Of a stretch of DNA of 64,000 nt, positions 11,506 to 26,500 are shown one piece after another. Every line of letters begins with the position of its first letter. The first letter of the stretch is position 1. This DNA is from Misgurnus anguillicaudatus (taxonomy: Eukaryota; Chordata; Actinopteri; Cypriniformes; Cobitidae), in assembly GCF_027580225.2 (NCBI RefSeq), contig NC_073361.2, positions 25,273,501 to 25,337,500 on the forward strand. Direction: 5' to 3'. The notes under the pieces were generated by a model. The model was given only the letters and a program-made list of their open reading frames with translations, ran no database searches and had not been told where the DNA came from. Made by a program: the position numbers and the translations under genes.

Positions 11506-14500
11506 ATGGGGACTGGCAGTCAGGTGCGACTGCTCCTTTGGAAAAACTGGACAGTCCGCAAGAGACAAAAGGTGACCTATGACACCTGATCAAACATCAA
11601 AGCTTTACTAGAGTTTAGGTATATAATTATGGGCAGGGCTGAAAATTGGGGGCTTGGAGTGGACAACAATAAGAATATCAAGGGGAATGGAATTGAAGTT
11701 CAAATGTAGGGGAGGTAGAGGCATCATTTACTTCAAACCTGTATAAATTCTGCTGAACATAAAGGAAGATATTTTGAAGAATATTTGTAACCAAACAGAT
11801 CAGTGGGACCATTTACTTCAATAGTATTCTTCTATTCCTTCTATGTAAGTCCGTGGTGCTCCTGGTCTGCTTTGTTACAAAGATTCTTCAATATATATTT
11901 GTAATTTATACGGTTTGGAACAACTTGGGGGTGACTAAAAGATGACAGAAATTTTATTTAATTTTAATTCTGTTAACTATTCCTTTAGATGTGTGTTTTT
12001 TGTGTGTCATTATTTTTGTGTCCTTTTAATTAATGTACTGTATTTTGGCACCAGGCACGGCTATTTGTGGAGATCATGTGGCCTGTGGTGTTATTCATTG
12101 GACTGGTTTGGCTGAGAAAAGCAAACCCCCTCTACCGACAACATGAATGTATGTATGAGATTTTTGTCGCATGCATTAACCACATAACTCATTTTTAATG
12201 TATACAGTCCTTTGTTAAAAATAATGGCCAGCTTGCTCCTTCCTCAGGTCATTTTCCAAACAAAGCAATGCCCTCCGCTGGCATCCTCCCTTGGATCCAA
12301 GGAATCTTCTGCAATGCCAACAACCCGTGTTTCCAGCATCATACCCGTGGAGAGTCTCCAGGTCCTGTGTCTAACTACAACAACTCAATGTGAGTTGCCT
12401 CCAGGGGCATCTTCTACAATAACACTCTTTGTGGTTAATGTGTAAGCTGAAGAAGAATGCTTTCATTCTTGCTCAAGGACAAAAGTGAAATAGACCCCCA
12501 AGAAATTTTATTTATTTCGATTTTTTTTGTTGTTTCAGCCCATGTTTGGGTAAAATATGGAGAAACCCAACCTAGAAATGTCAAAATTTAACCCAATTAT
12601 TGTTTGAAACAACCCACTATTTTTTTTAACCCTAACCCTGCAGATGAAAGTTTTAAATGCATTGTAAACCATGCACATGGCCACTGGTACGGTTACTAGC
12701 TGGTCTATGGGTGACTGGTGACCAATCACCATGTCCACAAGCCATCTAGACCAGTGGTTCCCAACTCCAGTCCTCAGGGCCCCCCTCCCAGAATCTTTTA
12801 GATGTCTCCTTATATAAAACACCTGATTCCACTCATTAGGCTCCTTCCAAAATGTTTGAAACGGTTCCTTAATTAACACACTAACAAGCTGATGAACTCA
12901 ATCAGGTGTTTTATATATGGAGACATCTAAAAGATTCTGGGAGGGGGCCCTGAGGACTGAAGTTGGGAACCACTGATCTAGACCATCTGAGTCCACCTGG
13001 ACAAGCTAATAACCTGCTAACATCTTCTCTTCTTCCTGTTCAGACTGGCCCGGTTCTGGGCAGATGCCCAAGAACTCCTGTTCGAAGATCCCGAGTTCCT
13101 GCAGTTGGGAAGGTTGTGGAGAGAACTCACAGCCATGAGCAACTTCATGGACACCCTCCGGACCAATCCCGAACTGATCTCAGGTCGGCAAACTCTTTCC
13201 CAAGCCATTCTCCTACAGTTTACACCACTTTCCCAGATTACATCACATGCTCAATCTGCCTTGAAGAGGTCTTTTCATGAGAATTGCTAAGCAGCTTAAG
13301 CACTCTCTATGCAATTATTTTTTAGAGAAAGCAGTTCCATTTGTTTACCCTGACGGCAGAACAACAAACAGAGCTTGTCTGGTGTCGAGTCTTAACATTC
13401 CTGTGTTGACAGATGTAATGAGACTTTCTGCATCCGAAAACAAACCACCGCCGTTCGCAGTCAGTGAAATGTGATTGATGGTACTCTATCAATTGACTGC
13501 ACAAGTAGGGCTGTCCAAGGCATACAGAAGCAAAAATGAATAAACTTTTGATTCCCGTTGAAAACCTGTCTCCAGCGCAGTCCTACAGTATGTGCAGCCG
13601 GTTGCATGTCAAGTAAATAGCTCCGGCTACTTAAGTGACCCTTGAGGGAAAAGGCCCAAAACTTGTTTTTGTGTTGTGTGAAAGGGTCACCGACCTCTCT
13701 TGAGTTCCTGGCACTCGTTCACACCAGAAGCTTTTTCTCCATCTTCTCATTCCTCACGAAAACCAGCATTCTTTCCAAGAACAGAACGAGATCCAGGGTC
13801 GATTTTTCAGCAGGCTGCAGATGCCAAGCATACCAAAGCTCTTTATCTGTTCTTCTCATCAGAATGATAATGTTCATGAACACTTTTGAGAGCTAAATGT
13901 CTCCTGAGTGTGGAAGTGTCACATTCTTTAACCCAGTGAAATTTTTACTCTGGCATCCTGTTCACGCATTTTGTTTGGTTCACGTACAGGTCGAGGCGTG
14001 AAGGTGGAGAACATTTTGAAGGATGACGAAACCCTCACTTCATACCTGCTTAGAGACGTTCCTCTGACAGACTCTGTGGTATATCAGCTGGTCAATGCCC
14101 AGATCAGACCTGAACAGGTAAACAGTGCTACAAAATTGTTTCCCACATTTATGACTTCCAAGCTTGTTATGGTAGTTATATTACAAAAACTTTTAAAGAA
14201 TTTTTTTTTGGCACACTACATACATTTTAATTCAACTGAATAAGTTTTATTGTGGGAACCTTATGCTCTTCAATTTATGCTCCTAATTTCATTACTATTT
14301 GAATAAACATTCAATATTTGATGGACTCCCGGTAATACCACCACGGACCCCCATTGAAGACCCATGCCTTAGATGCTTAAGTTCTTAAAATCTCGGTGAA
14401 GTCATTGACCGTAAGCGTCTCTTTTGTGATCATCTAATTGAGTCGTGAATGATATGCAGATTGACTTCACCACCCCGACCAACATTCATCAGCGTTCACT

Positions 14501-17500
14501 GCATAAAAATGGACTTGAATGTCTCTGTTTGAGACTGAGAGAAACTTGGACGTCTCTCAAGTGCCCGTTTGTTCAGCATCACATTGGATGTTTGGGTTCC
14601 TCAGCTCTCTGTACAGGCCCTTTGTGATGTATATATTTGTCATCCCTGCGAGTCACCAGACTCCGAGCCAAAGTCGTACACCTTTCTTACCTGATGCGAA
14701 AGCTGCTCTCCGGCCCCGCGTTTCTTTGTGGGTTATTATTTTGGTGATTTCACAAGGTCCCCTTTGATCTTGTGGGTGGTACTTTGGTCAAAGAAGAGAG
14801 CTAGTGTAGAGGAAGTGGCACCGTGCGGACACACCAATGGTCTTCACACACCAGCAGAGCCTCCACCATCCTCAAGTATGCGTGTCGGACACTTTCATAT
14901 GGAAATGTAGGGAAGAGGAATGTGGAGCATTTTGAAGGCTTTCTCAGAGCTGCTGCCAGTCAGACAGCAGGGGCGTACTGAGGAAGATGGAATGTGCTGG
15001 TTGGATAAGTCTTTTAGAGAGAAAGGGGGACAGAGAGGGAGAAAAGGCTAGGAAGAGAGGAGGTAAGCGGTAGGACATTTTCCAGAAGGGTTTTTGCACA
15101 CTAATTTGGCGCCAAAGCTTGGTGTCTTGTGCCCTCCAATACTGCAAAAAAAACTTTTTTTACTTAATATTTTTGTCTCGTTTACAAATATCGAAAAATT
15201 CTTAAATAAAGATGTATTTTCTTGGTGAGCAAAATGACCCAAGAAAATAAGTCTAGTTTTTAGACAAAAGTAAATTTGTGCCTAAACCAAGCAAAAACAT
15301 CTGCCAATGGGTTGACATTTTCTTACCCCATTGGCAGATTTCTTTTGTTTGTTTTAAAGGGGGCATATCATGAAAATCAGATTTTTTTTACATCTTTAAG
15401 TGCTATAATTTGGTCCCCAGTGCTTGTATGAATCTAGAAAATGTGAAAACGATCAACCCAGTAACTATTCTCTGCAAGCATGTGAAAAAGTAGGTAATTG
15501 AAATTTTGCTCCCCGTGTGATGTCAGAAAGGGATAATACCTACCCTTAATCTGCACTATCCAACCACGGCACTGCCATTTAGTGCAGAGATCAACTCATT
15601 TGCATTTAAAAGGACACACAAAAAAGGCACATATTTGGTCACACCTACAAAGTGTCAATCTTAACATGCTATTATACATTTTCTATATGCACTGCAAAAA
15701 ATGATTTTCAATCTTAGTATTTTTGTCTTGTTTTCAATAAAAATATCAAAATATTCTTAAATTAAGATGCTTTTTCTTGATGAGCAAAACGACCCAATAA
15801 AATAAGTTTAGTTTTTAGACCAAAAACATCAAACCTAAGTGATTTTGTGCATAAACGTAGCAAAAAAATCTGCCAATGGGGCAAAACTATTTTTTCTTGA
15901 ATTTTTCTTGAATTTAGTGTTTAAGAAAAATGTTCAAGATTTTTTTGCTTACCCCATTGGCAGATTTTTTTTCTCTTAAATCACTTAAATTTTAGGTCCA
16001 AAAACTAGACTTATTTTTCTTGGGTCGTTTTGCTCTTATTTAATAATTTTTTAAATATTTTTACTGAAAAGTAAAAGACAAAAATACTAAGAATTTGTTT
16101 TCTTAAAAATCATTTTTTGCAGTGTGGTATTTTGAGCTAGAATTTCACTTATGCACTTTGGGGACACTAAAGATTTATTTGACATCTTGTCTTGTGAAAT
16201 GTCCCCTTTAAGCACAAATTCATTTAAATTTGATATTTTTTGTCTGAAAACTGACTTATTTTCTTAGGTAATTTTGCATATCAAGAAAATACATCTTGAT
16301 TTAAGAATTGTTTAGATATTTGTACTGAAAACAAGACCAAATACTATGTAAAAAAGGCATTTTTGCTGTGAATAAGAAAGAAAAATCAAACATCTCTTTA
16401 ATGTTTCTACTTTACAGCAATGAGAGAGCAAATAAAGAGTTTTCTTAAAGGGACAGTTCATAAATTTCTTTGTTCTGCTGAACACAAGGGAAGATATTCT
16501 GAGAGATGTTTGTAACCAAACAGTTTTGGAGCACCATTAGCTGCGTTTCCATTACCCTTCAAATTGAGCAAATTGACATTGCAAATGAAAATACGGCCAA
16601 TGGAAACAGGTCATTTCGCAAAAACTGCCACATAATGCAATTTTTTTTACATTTTCATGATGCCATTGGGGTGAGAAAATTTTTCTTGAATTAAGTGTTT
16701 AAGAAAAAAGTAAACACAATCATTTTAAGCACAAATTGTATATTTTTTTGTCTAAAAACTAGATTTATTTTCTTAGGTCATTTTGCTCATCAAGAAAATA
16801 CATCTTGATTTAAGAATTTTTAGATATTTCTACTGAAAACAAGACAAAATACTAAGAAGATAGTAAATTTTAGCAGTGCGATAAAATGTAAATCACATAA
16901 TCGTTATTCGAGATGACACGGTTATGTACTAAAACCTCCCAGAAACACCTCATACGTGTTTAATCTCAAGTATAAGAGCCTTTCCTTTCCAATAATGTTT
17001 GGATAACACTCCTACATCTCCTTTGATTTCAAATAATGTACTATTACCTCTGAGAAAAACTCAGACTGTACATAGCAAAAAATGACTATCAAGAAAAAAT
17101 ACATTTCTTGTCTTGTTTTCAGTAAAAATATCAAACACTAAACACTTAAACACTAAATTCAAGAAAAAATCAAGAAAAATTTGCTTACCCCATTGGCAGA
17201 TTTTTTGCTTGTTTTATGCACAAAATCACTTAAATTTGGCATTTTGGTCTAAAAACTAGACTTATTTTCTTGGGTCGTTTTGCTCATCAAGAAAATACAT
17301 CTTAATCTAAGAATTTTTTTATATTTGTACTGAAAACAAGACAAAAATACTAGGGAACATTTTTTGAAAGCCATTTTTTTGCAGAGTAAATTGCCTCTCT
17401 CAAGTATAAAGGACTTTTCGAGGCATTAATGTTTGGCTAACACTTTTACGTCTCCTTCGGTTATAAATAATGGCTTGTGCGGTGGATGTGATATTCGTAA

Positions 17501-20500
17501 ACCTACCAGCATCAGTCGACATGATGTTTGGAATGACTTATCGCAGGAGGAAAATTGTGTGTAGTCGCATCGCATATCATAGAATAGTGAAAACGCCGCC
17601 ATTTCACAAAAGTTTTTATATCGACATATAGAAAATATTTTAAAAGTTTTGCACAAATATGTAATGGAAATACAGCTAGTGACTTCAATTGAAGGATGCA
17701 CATCAGAAATATTGTCAAAATATGGACCGCAGCTGTCACTGGGGCGGTATATACCCTTTCAAAAACGACACATTTGCACTCTGCACTAAGCTCAGAGCTA
17801 CATAGACTACTGGTACCAAATAATGCATATTAGTACCAAATGTATACATATCTGTCCCTAAATGGTATTAGGACTTTTTTAAAGGGTGCTGCCCCAATGA
17901 CAGCTTGGGAACATTTTATGACTGTTTTTGGTCAGTGTAGTAAATATAATTGAAATATGGCATGTTCAGATTATTTAATAGCTTATCCATTACATTTGTA
18001 GTGTATATGGCTTTGACATGCTGTTGGAGATAATGATAGCACACTTTAGTCATGTGACCCTAAAATACTGTAACAACAACAAATCCATGATGCTAAAAAT
18101 GGTTTTAGTTTGCTTACCGTCAATAGAGATTGATGCATTACAAATTGGTTTAGTCATAACTCTTAAGCTACCTATATTTACATATGCTTTACTCAACAAG
18201 GTAAGATTTACCAATACCACATGCCTAAAGGCGACCTACTGTGCATTTGAACTTTCTCAATAGAAATGGTTCTCTAAAATGGATATAAATCCATCTACTT
18301 ACACTTGTGCAAACAGGAGGAACTAAATTATTTAAATTTGCGCATCTTTCTCTCTTTCTCTCAGTTTGCATATGGAGTCCCTGATGTTCAACTGAAGGAC
18401 ATCGCCTGCAGTCAGACTCTTCTTGAGCGCTTTCTCATTTTCCCAAGCCGCCGAGGCCTGTACGCTGTTCGCAATGCAATCTGTCCTCTCACCCCACATC
18501 GTCTTCAGATCATCGAGGACAAATTTTACTCTAACCTCGACTTCTTCAAGCTTTTCCGTCTGGTCAGTCCGCTCATATACTAAATGACCTCTGTATTGAG
18601 ATGGGTTTAGATAGGAAGCGCAGTCACAGATGGGTATGTGAACTCTGGGAGGTTTTAGGTGGAGGCAAGTATTCTGCGTCAGATGAGTAAACTTGTTTGG
18701 CATATTTCACTTATCTTCCCCTTCCCTTGTTCACAAAGCGATGAAATGTAGCATAAACTGATGATATCTCCTGAATATTTGTAGGATTACTAACAAAATA
18801 GCACACCCCCTTCCTGGTAGTCCCTGTTAGTTTTTAGTATCATTCTTTGCTGTAGGGCTCATGGGTTCTGAGTCACCAAATCGGTGTTAGTGAAGGGGGC
18901 TGAGTCTGACCCATTTCAGTAATGAGATTATGATCAATACATCTCTGCTGGGTTTAAATAACACTGAGGCACTGTACTAAAGACTACACTAACCTCTATT
19001 CAACACATGGTAAACAACATACACACATCAACATAAAATGTATTCATCTTAGAGGTGAATTGATTTGTGATGCCTTCACTAACATTTAGAAAGGCATTAA
19101 AGGTGGATTCTACGTCTAGATAAATTTATATTCGAATACATCCCTTGAAGGAGGAACACTGTAAATGTGCTCTTATCCGAAAGACCGTCAAATGGAAATT
19201 CTTGATTACTTTGTTGTAGATAGATAGGAAGACTGATAGGAAGGATGTCTTATTTTTGAGATTGTTTCTGTGACACACACAGCATTTCCTGAAATCTCCC
19301 GACCCATTGTAAAGCAGCTTGGCTGCGATTTCTGGGGCAGTCCCTGGAAGAAAGATTGTTTTTGAAAGTGTTGCATCTGGGAAGACAGGATATGAGCCAT
19401 ACACATTTCCCAAAGTTCTTCTCTGCAACCTCAGCTAAATTTATTTGATCCCTGTTATGATTTTACCTTTATCAAAGAAGCGTTACACTTTTTTCATTCA
19501 CTGTTTTTAACCTTTAAAATGTATACAGGTCAGAGATGGGCATGTTAATACTTTATGATTTGTTTTTTTTTCATTTGTCGGGCATTTATTTGAAATTAAT
19601 TGGCCACACCCCACAGGATGTTGAATTTAAATTAGATTTTTTTATTACTATAATATATTGTTTCATTTTTTATTTATATATAATTTTGTATTAATTTATA
19701 TATAATATAGAATATATAAAAATATAAATAAATATATATACATAATATAAATCTTAAATAAATACATGAATGTGTGTGTATTTATATATACATAATAATT
19801 ACACACAGCACACACTTGTATATTATGCAAAAAAATCACTGTTATTTTGTTTGCGATTAATCTAGATGAATCTTTGCCCAGCACTAATAATTTTATAATG
19901 TTACACATTTAGTAGTTATACGTATTTTTTACTTAAATTTTAAGAAAATAATTTTTTTAAAGAAATCTTTCTAAATTAGAATTGATTTTTACGGAGCTCC
20001 TAAGGGGACATGAGGCAAAAATTAAATAAAGTTTAGTTTCGCGTGCGCACCTGAAACTTTCGCGTACGCACCTGAAACTTCCGCATGCACACGTAAAACT
20101 TGCTTTCACGTGCGGACGCGATAGTTGGTGAGCACGGGAAAGTTTCGCGTGAGCACAGGAAAGTTTCACGTGAGCACGGGTATGTTTCACGTGAGCACGG
20201 GGATGTTTCACGTGAGCACGGGGATGTTTCACGTGAGCACGGGAATGTTTCAGGTGAGCACGGGAAAGTTTCAGGTGAGCACAAGAAAGTGTCCCGCGAG
20301 CACGCAAAAGTTTCACCCGAGCACGAGAAAGTTTCACCCGAGCACGAGAAAGTTTCACGTGAGCATGCGAAACTAAACTTTAAAAAAAATTCTGCACAGG
20401 TTTCACGTGAGAACACGAAAGTTTCACGTGAGCACATGAGGGGCTCGGTAGATTTTACACTTAACATTTCTAAATAACATTTTTAATGGCCCACAACCCC

Positions 20501-23500
20501 AATACTGATTTGACATTTTAATTTCAACTGGAAATATTAATGGCCTATATACTTTACTAAAAAGATTAAACAGCTAGAGTGACTTGCATCTTTTCTCTAA
20601 ACAGTGTGTTTTATTTTTTCTCTACTGTATCCAGCTTCCTCTAGTTCTTGACAACCACTCCAATGGTCTCGACTTGCACTTCTGGGCCCGACTCCTGCCT
20701 GCTGTCTCTGAGAAACTGGGAGTGGTGAGTGTTCTCCGCTTTAGGACGCATTAAAAGTTCAACTGTATTTTTAGTGACCAGGAAATTACTTTTTCCTCCG
20801 CCTGGCTTTTTACGCAAGCACTCGGAAATGGAGATATCATTTGTGTGTCTGCGGAAAGCTAATTTCAATAACCGCTCCGTTGGATTTGATAGCCTTGATA
20901 TTTCAGAGCTGCTCATATTGTAAAGCCCCAGGTGAGGGCATTTTGAAGTTTGAACCTTGCTGATATGACGTCAATGTGCCTGCAGCCCTGCAGTGAGAAC
21001 TATGACTTCCTATTGGTGGAGTTCTGTTGTCTGTGGCCTGACTGACGGGAACCATTATGCCAGCTAGTCATTTTCCGAATTCCTTTTCATCACGTTCTCC
21101 ACGCTGCAGGCCAGATATATGGTTAAAAAAACTCCACCTTCAGAATTCATGATCTCTTGTTGCCAAAAATATACACGTTCATGTACTTCTGCGAAAGGAA
21201 ATATGTAAGCTATTTTGCATTTTTGAAATTACAACAGGTGTCCAATTGCAAATAATTTTTCACAGTATATCAGTTGGTTTAAGAGGTTAACTCTTTCAAA
21301 CTTGATACTGTATGTTTTGCTTAAAAAGTGTACTTGTGCTGTTTATCTTTAAAATGTTATCCATTGCAATATGTAAATTTTTATTTTGTAGCATGAGCAC
21401 CCAAATTCTTCGGTCTCCTAACGTAATAACACTTTTAAAAGTAAAGGTTCCCCTAAAGGTTCTTTGTCAAGCTTTATGGTTCCATAAAGAATCTTTAACA
21501 TCCACAGAACCTTACTGTTGCACAATAGGGTTTTTGTAGTGAAAATAGGATCCACAGACTATAAAGAAATGATTTTTAAAAAACATTAAATAAAAACATC
21601 TTGTGAAATAAAAATGATTCTTCTATGGCATCACTGCTAAGCAGGTTTCCAGGTTTTTACAGCTGAATCTGCCCAATTGCTACTCAAAACTAGCCCAATC
21701 GCATTTAGAGGGGGGGCTTCTCCAGTAAAAATCGCGTTCTGGGGTAAAATCTACAATTTGCCTTCCCAGGGCTAAAAATAACATCATTGGGGTCGCTGCA
21801 ACCCACAGACATAAAAAACAGCCCGGAGCAACAGTATTAAAGTAGCCGAAAACCACAGACTTGGGAACGCTGCTGCTAAGAACCTTAGGGTGTTTTCACA
21901 CCTTGTTTGTTTGAGCCCTCCAAACTCTTTGGAGCAGTTCAGGGTGTATTTGTGAAAAAACCAAGTGATCTCAGACCCCCCTAAAAGGACCCAAAAGTGA
22001 ACCGAACTCAGACCACGTTCGCTTTTGGGTTCTTTTGTGGTTCGATTTCTTTTTGAGATGTGAAATTGATGAGGCCGGGACCTCATTCGATTTGCGTGTC
22101 GTTTGGACATGGTTTCAAAATAAACTGCTGCACAGAAAGCTGGGTTCTGAGTTCTTATGAAGTTGTGATGTGAACAAGAAAGGGTCTGAGATCACTACAG
22201 CTCTGAAGAGGACCAAAAAAAGAACTGGGTTCTCTTTTGAGTCCACTATATTGTGAACACCAAAAGGACTGAGGTCACATTCGGCTAGTTCCTTTTTGGG
22301 TTTGGTTCTCTTAAAATGAACTTGTGGAAACACCTTTTATTTTTAAGAGTGTATTAGGCTTCCTGTTTTAATTCAAATGCTTTATTATTTTGTCCCATAC
22401 AATCTATTTCTACCAACAGCTGTTTGACAGAAACAGTTCTAAAGACTTGCTGCAGGTCATCTCACCCCTGCTTCAGTCTCAGGAGACTCCATCTTTCAGC
22501 CAGATAATGGCCACCACCTCCAGTTTGTTCTGCGGCTACTCGGAGGGGGCTTTCTCTAGGGTCACCTCCTTCAACTGGTATGAGGATAATAACTACAAAG
22601 CCTTTCTGGGCATTAACAGCACCCGTGGACAGGAAAAGTATAACTACGATCAGGCGGCCAGTGAGTACTGTACTGTATATGTTTTTCAAATTCAAATAGA
22701 TGGCAAAACAAAGGTTTCCTCTTTATCGCGTTCATATCTCTTATAGCTCCGTTTTGTAATGACCTCATGAAGGATTTGGAATCCAATCCGGTCACAAGGA
22801 TTGTGTGGAGCTCCGTCAAGCCTTTCTTGATGGGCAAAATCCTGTATGCACCAGACTCCCCCGCCGTCAGGCAGATCATTAAAAACGTAAGAGAAGACTC
22901 CCCACCCGTCTCCATTTGTTACTACACCTCCTTGACCTCATGCACACATGTACACTCACACATGTACCTGTACCAGGTGAAATTATGAGATTATGGGAAA
23001 AGCAATGCTATGTACCACTCACCCTGAAGGGTGTAGGGCTTTAATGACATGTACGTGACGGTTTAAATACTCTTCAGGAAGATGAACATCACAGCTACTT
23101 TATTTACAACTGGAATGCAAACTTGATAGGCAACATTCCTTGTTAAACATAGCAATATTAATGCTTATGGCTGTTAACTTAATCAGGTTGATCTATCTAA
23201 TTATGTTTGTCCTGCTGAAAAAAAACAGCATACCAGCAATACCAGCATATGTTGTGTTTTGGTGCTGGTTTGCTAGTGAACACCAGCTAAACCAGCATCA
23301 AACCAGCATCAGCACCAGCATTAACACCAGCTAAACTAGCATTAGCACCAGCTAAACCAACATTAGCACCAGCATCCCATGCTGGTCATACCAGCATATG
23401 TTGTGTTTTGGTGCTGGTATGCTGGTGACCACCAGCTAAACCAGCATAATTCCCATGCTGGTCCATGCTGGTTTGATGCTGTTTTTTTCAGCAGGGTGGT

Positions 23501-26500
23501 ACATACAAAGATTACTTCAGTTATTCTTCAAGTAGGATAGTGTCCCATTCTGCCAGAACCCTTCAATGGCACAAAACTGTTTGGCATCTCCATTATTGCA
23601 ACAGCTAATCTTCCTTGGGACATGTCAGATATATTTTTATGATGATGAATAACTGACAGTGGGTTGACCAGAGGAGAAATGATGCAGGACTAAAAGGCTA
23701 ATTAGGGTTTATGCTACGTACACACCAAACACGGGGCATCGCGTTACTCGCTCTAGATTACTCGCGGGATTTAACTTGGTGTCATGCAAATTTTTTGCTT
23801 GAGTTAAATACTTTCAACTTTGGCGAAGATGCGTTTGAGGCGAATAGCGTGTGTTTTCACGGCAAACGCGCCGCCCATATCACGTCATTGGCATCGCCCC
23901 ACGCAAGGACGTGTCTTTACATTGACTTTGTATGTAATCTACTTGTGCAAATCGTTGAACTCGCATCTGGTGTGAACCCACAGTAATGCTATGTACACAC
24001 CAAACATGGGGCATCGTGTTACTCGTGGGATTTAACTTCGTGTCATGCAAATTTTTCGCTCCAGTTGAATATTATTAACTTGGACGAAGACGCGTTTGAG
24101 GCGAATAGCGCGTGTTTTCACGGCAAACGCGCCGCCCATATCACGTCAATCGCATCGCCCTGCGCGAGGATGCGTTTGATCGCGTCTTTGCATTGACTTT
24201 GTATGTAATCTACTTGCGCAAATTGCTGAACTCACGTCTGGTGTGAACCCATAGTAAGACTTTGCAGAATGATAAAAGAATGACACTCCTGGTCTTTTTA
24301 ACACTAAGCCATTCCACCAGGATCCTCCTAGAATAAGAATATTGGCAATACGGATGCTTTTCGTTCTCTAACATTTAGTTTTTCAGACTGTATGGTTTCA
24401 TAAAAAACCTTTAACATCCACAGAACTTTTGACCCAAAGGGTTCTTGGGAGAACCAAAAATGGTTCTTTAAATCATTGCTGCAAAAAAACTTCATTTGTA
24501 ACTCTTTATGCCTCTTCCAAAGACAGAATTAAGAGATCGTGAAAAAACAAAAGACATAAAGTGAGAGTGATAGTGAGACGTAGGTAGGGAGGTACAGCAT
24601 AAGACCCCTGATCCTGGGAGAGAACCCCCCTTGTGCAGAATAAGGTGTGGACATGTTTACCCTGGGCAATGGGCCATGGCTGTAGTCCCATCAGATTCAG
24701 AAGGTTTTAGTTTCTCTGTTTATGCAGCAGGCCTTTCATTGCAACTGTGTAAACTGCTCCTTGTGGGAATTTTATTCCTTCTGTGGTCCAGCTCAAGGCA
24801 AGTGACTGGTTGCCACCACCTGTGCATTGTTCTGCTCTGTGACTGTACTATTGAATGTTTAACAAAAAGATTATTTCATTTGTTCCTGTCTAGTTTTACT
24901 ATAATGCACCTAAACATTGTTAAATGTGTGTGTGTTTATCCAGGCAAACACCACCTTTGAGGAATTAGAAAGACTAATAAACCTAGGTCGGGCATGGGAG
25001 GAGGTGGGCCCACAGGTGTGGACATTCTTTCAGGAAAGTGTACAGATGAACATGCTAAGGGTAAGAATAAAGACAATTTAAATATTTAAACCTAGTTTAT
25101 TCATCTAAGGTTTTATGCATTTTCTATCTATTACCGAATGAATTGCAATGTTTTCATTTCACACTGTTGTGGGTTATATTGCAGGATTCCATTAGAAACC
25201 CCACAGTCATGGATTACATTAACAAAGGCCTAGAGGAAACTGTGTTTACAGGCGAGCATGTCCTAAACTTCCTGTACAATGGCCCTGAAGAAGACAGAGG
25301 TCAGGACTTGCCGAGCTTTGACTGGAGGAACATCTTCAACTTCACTGACCAAGTTGTTCGCCTGATAAACCGATATGGGGAGGTATCAAACTTCTTACTA
25401 ATTCTTTCTAATAACTATCCTCACGTACTCAGAGGATGTGTTTGAAATAGCATATGATCATATTAATCAAATAATGTTTGCAATATACACTATAGTATGT
25501 ACATTGTGCACAGGATGCGAAAGAAGTCTTGATGTTGTGGTCTTACGGTCCTTGCACTGAAGTTTTTTGTATGCGTTTTTTTCCGTATTCGTCATCCTAA
25601 AAAATTGTCACGCACAGAAACCTTGCACACAGAGTCCGATGCAAATTAATTGCAAAATAATTTTTCAGTTGCCAAAAAATGAGCAAAACAATACAAACCG
25701 AGTCTACATTAGCACTATTCAACACAAATGGATGAATGACAATAGCAACAAGCTATTTGTTATTCTAACTTGACATTTATACATTGGCAGACGCTTTTTA
25801 TCCAAAGCGACTTGCAGTGCATTACAAGGTATATATTTTTATCAGTATGTGTGTTCCCTGGGTTCGAACCCATTACCCTTTGCACTGCTAACGCAATGCT
25901 CTATCAGTGAGCTATACAGGAGCACTTTATATAACGTCTTTATGTTCCGTCTCTTTTTTCCACACTTTGTTTGTTATAAAGTGGTTCAACTTTCAGACGC
26001 TGTTCTGGTTTTTGCCGTTCGCTTGTAAGCTGGCTCTGAATTTTCAAAACACCTCTCAAAATGCTTGCTATGGATGTGAAAAACACAGAAAATTGATTTT
26101 GTTATAATGGACGAAAGTTTTGAGGCAGTGTGTAAACGTGATTGGCACGTTAGGTCATATTTATTTAATTATGTGTATAAATTTTGGACTAGCGTGCAAA
26201 CTTCATGTGTCTTGATGTCATATAAAATGTGCTCTTGGTCTGAATCTAGGGGGAATCTACCACAAAACCCTGAACATTTGGTTGATTAACTTAAAACCTG
26301 TTTACCCTGATCATGTCGGTTCTGGGTGCACCTGATAAGAGTTAGTTCAATTAACCTCCTACTGGAAACCTTAAGTTGCGCGCAGATGTGGAATACATAA
26401 AGACAATGACTGTTTCCCAATATGCGATCTTGCGTCCTTGTCTTCTCACTTCTATGTCATCATTAGCCGTCGAAGTTCAATTCCAATTCTCAAGAACACA

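Noticed and set aside
20125..20440. Regularly repeated short units that look superficially like a CRISPR array
   Set aside because: Repeats are directly adjacent without unique spacers, in an intron of a fish gene; no cas genes anywhere.
20033..20477. Overlapping open frames on both strands (83-144 codons) with seven-residue repeats
   Set aside because: The 21-nt minisatellite unit is a multiple of three, so several frames remain open by chance; no start context, splice support or family similarity.
23711..23986. 91-codon open frame in the first copy of the tandem duplication
   Set aside because: The frame is not kept in the second copy, and the unit looks like a dispersed repeat.
25848..25925. 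A functional tRNA gene on the minus strand
   Set aside because: Box A and box B are recognisable, but the stem pairing is decayed, it continues into a SINE tail, and it recurs elsewhere in the window.
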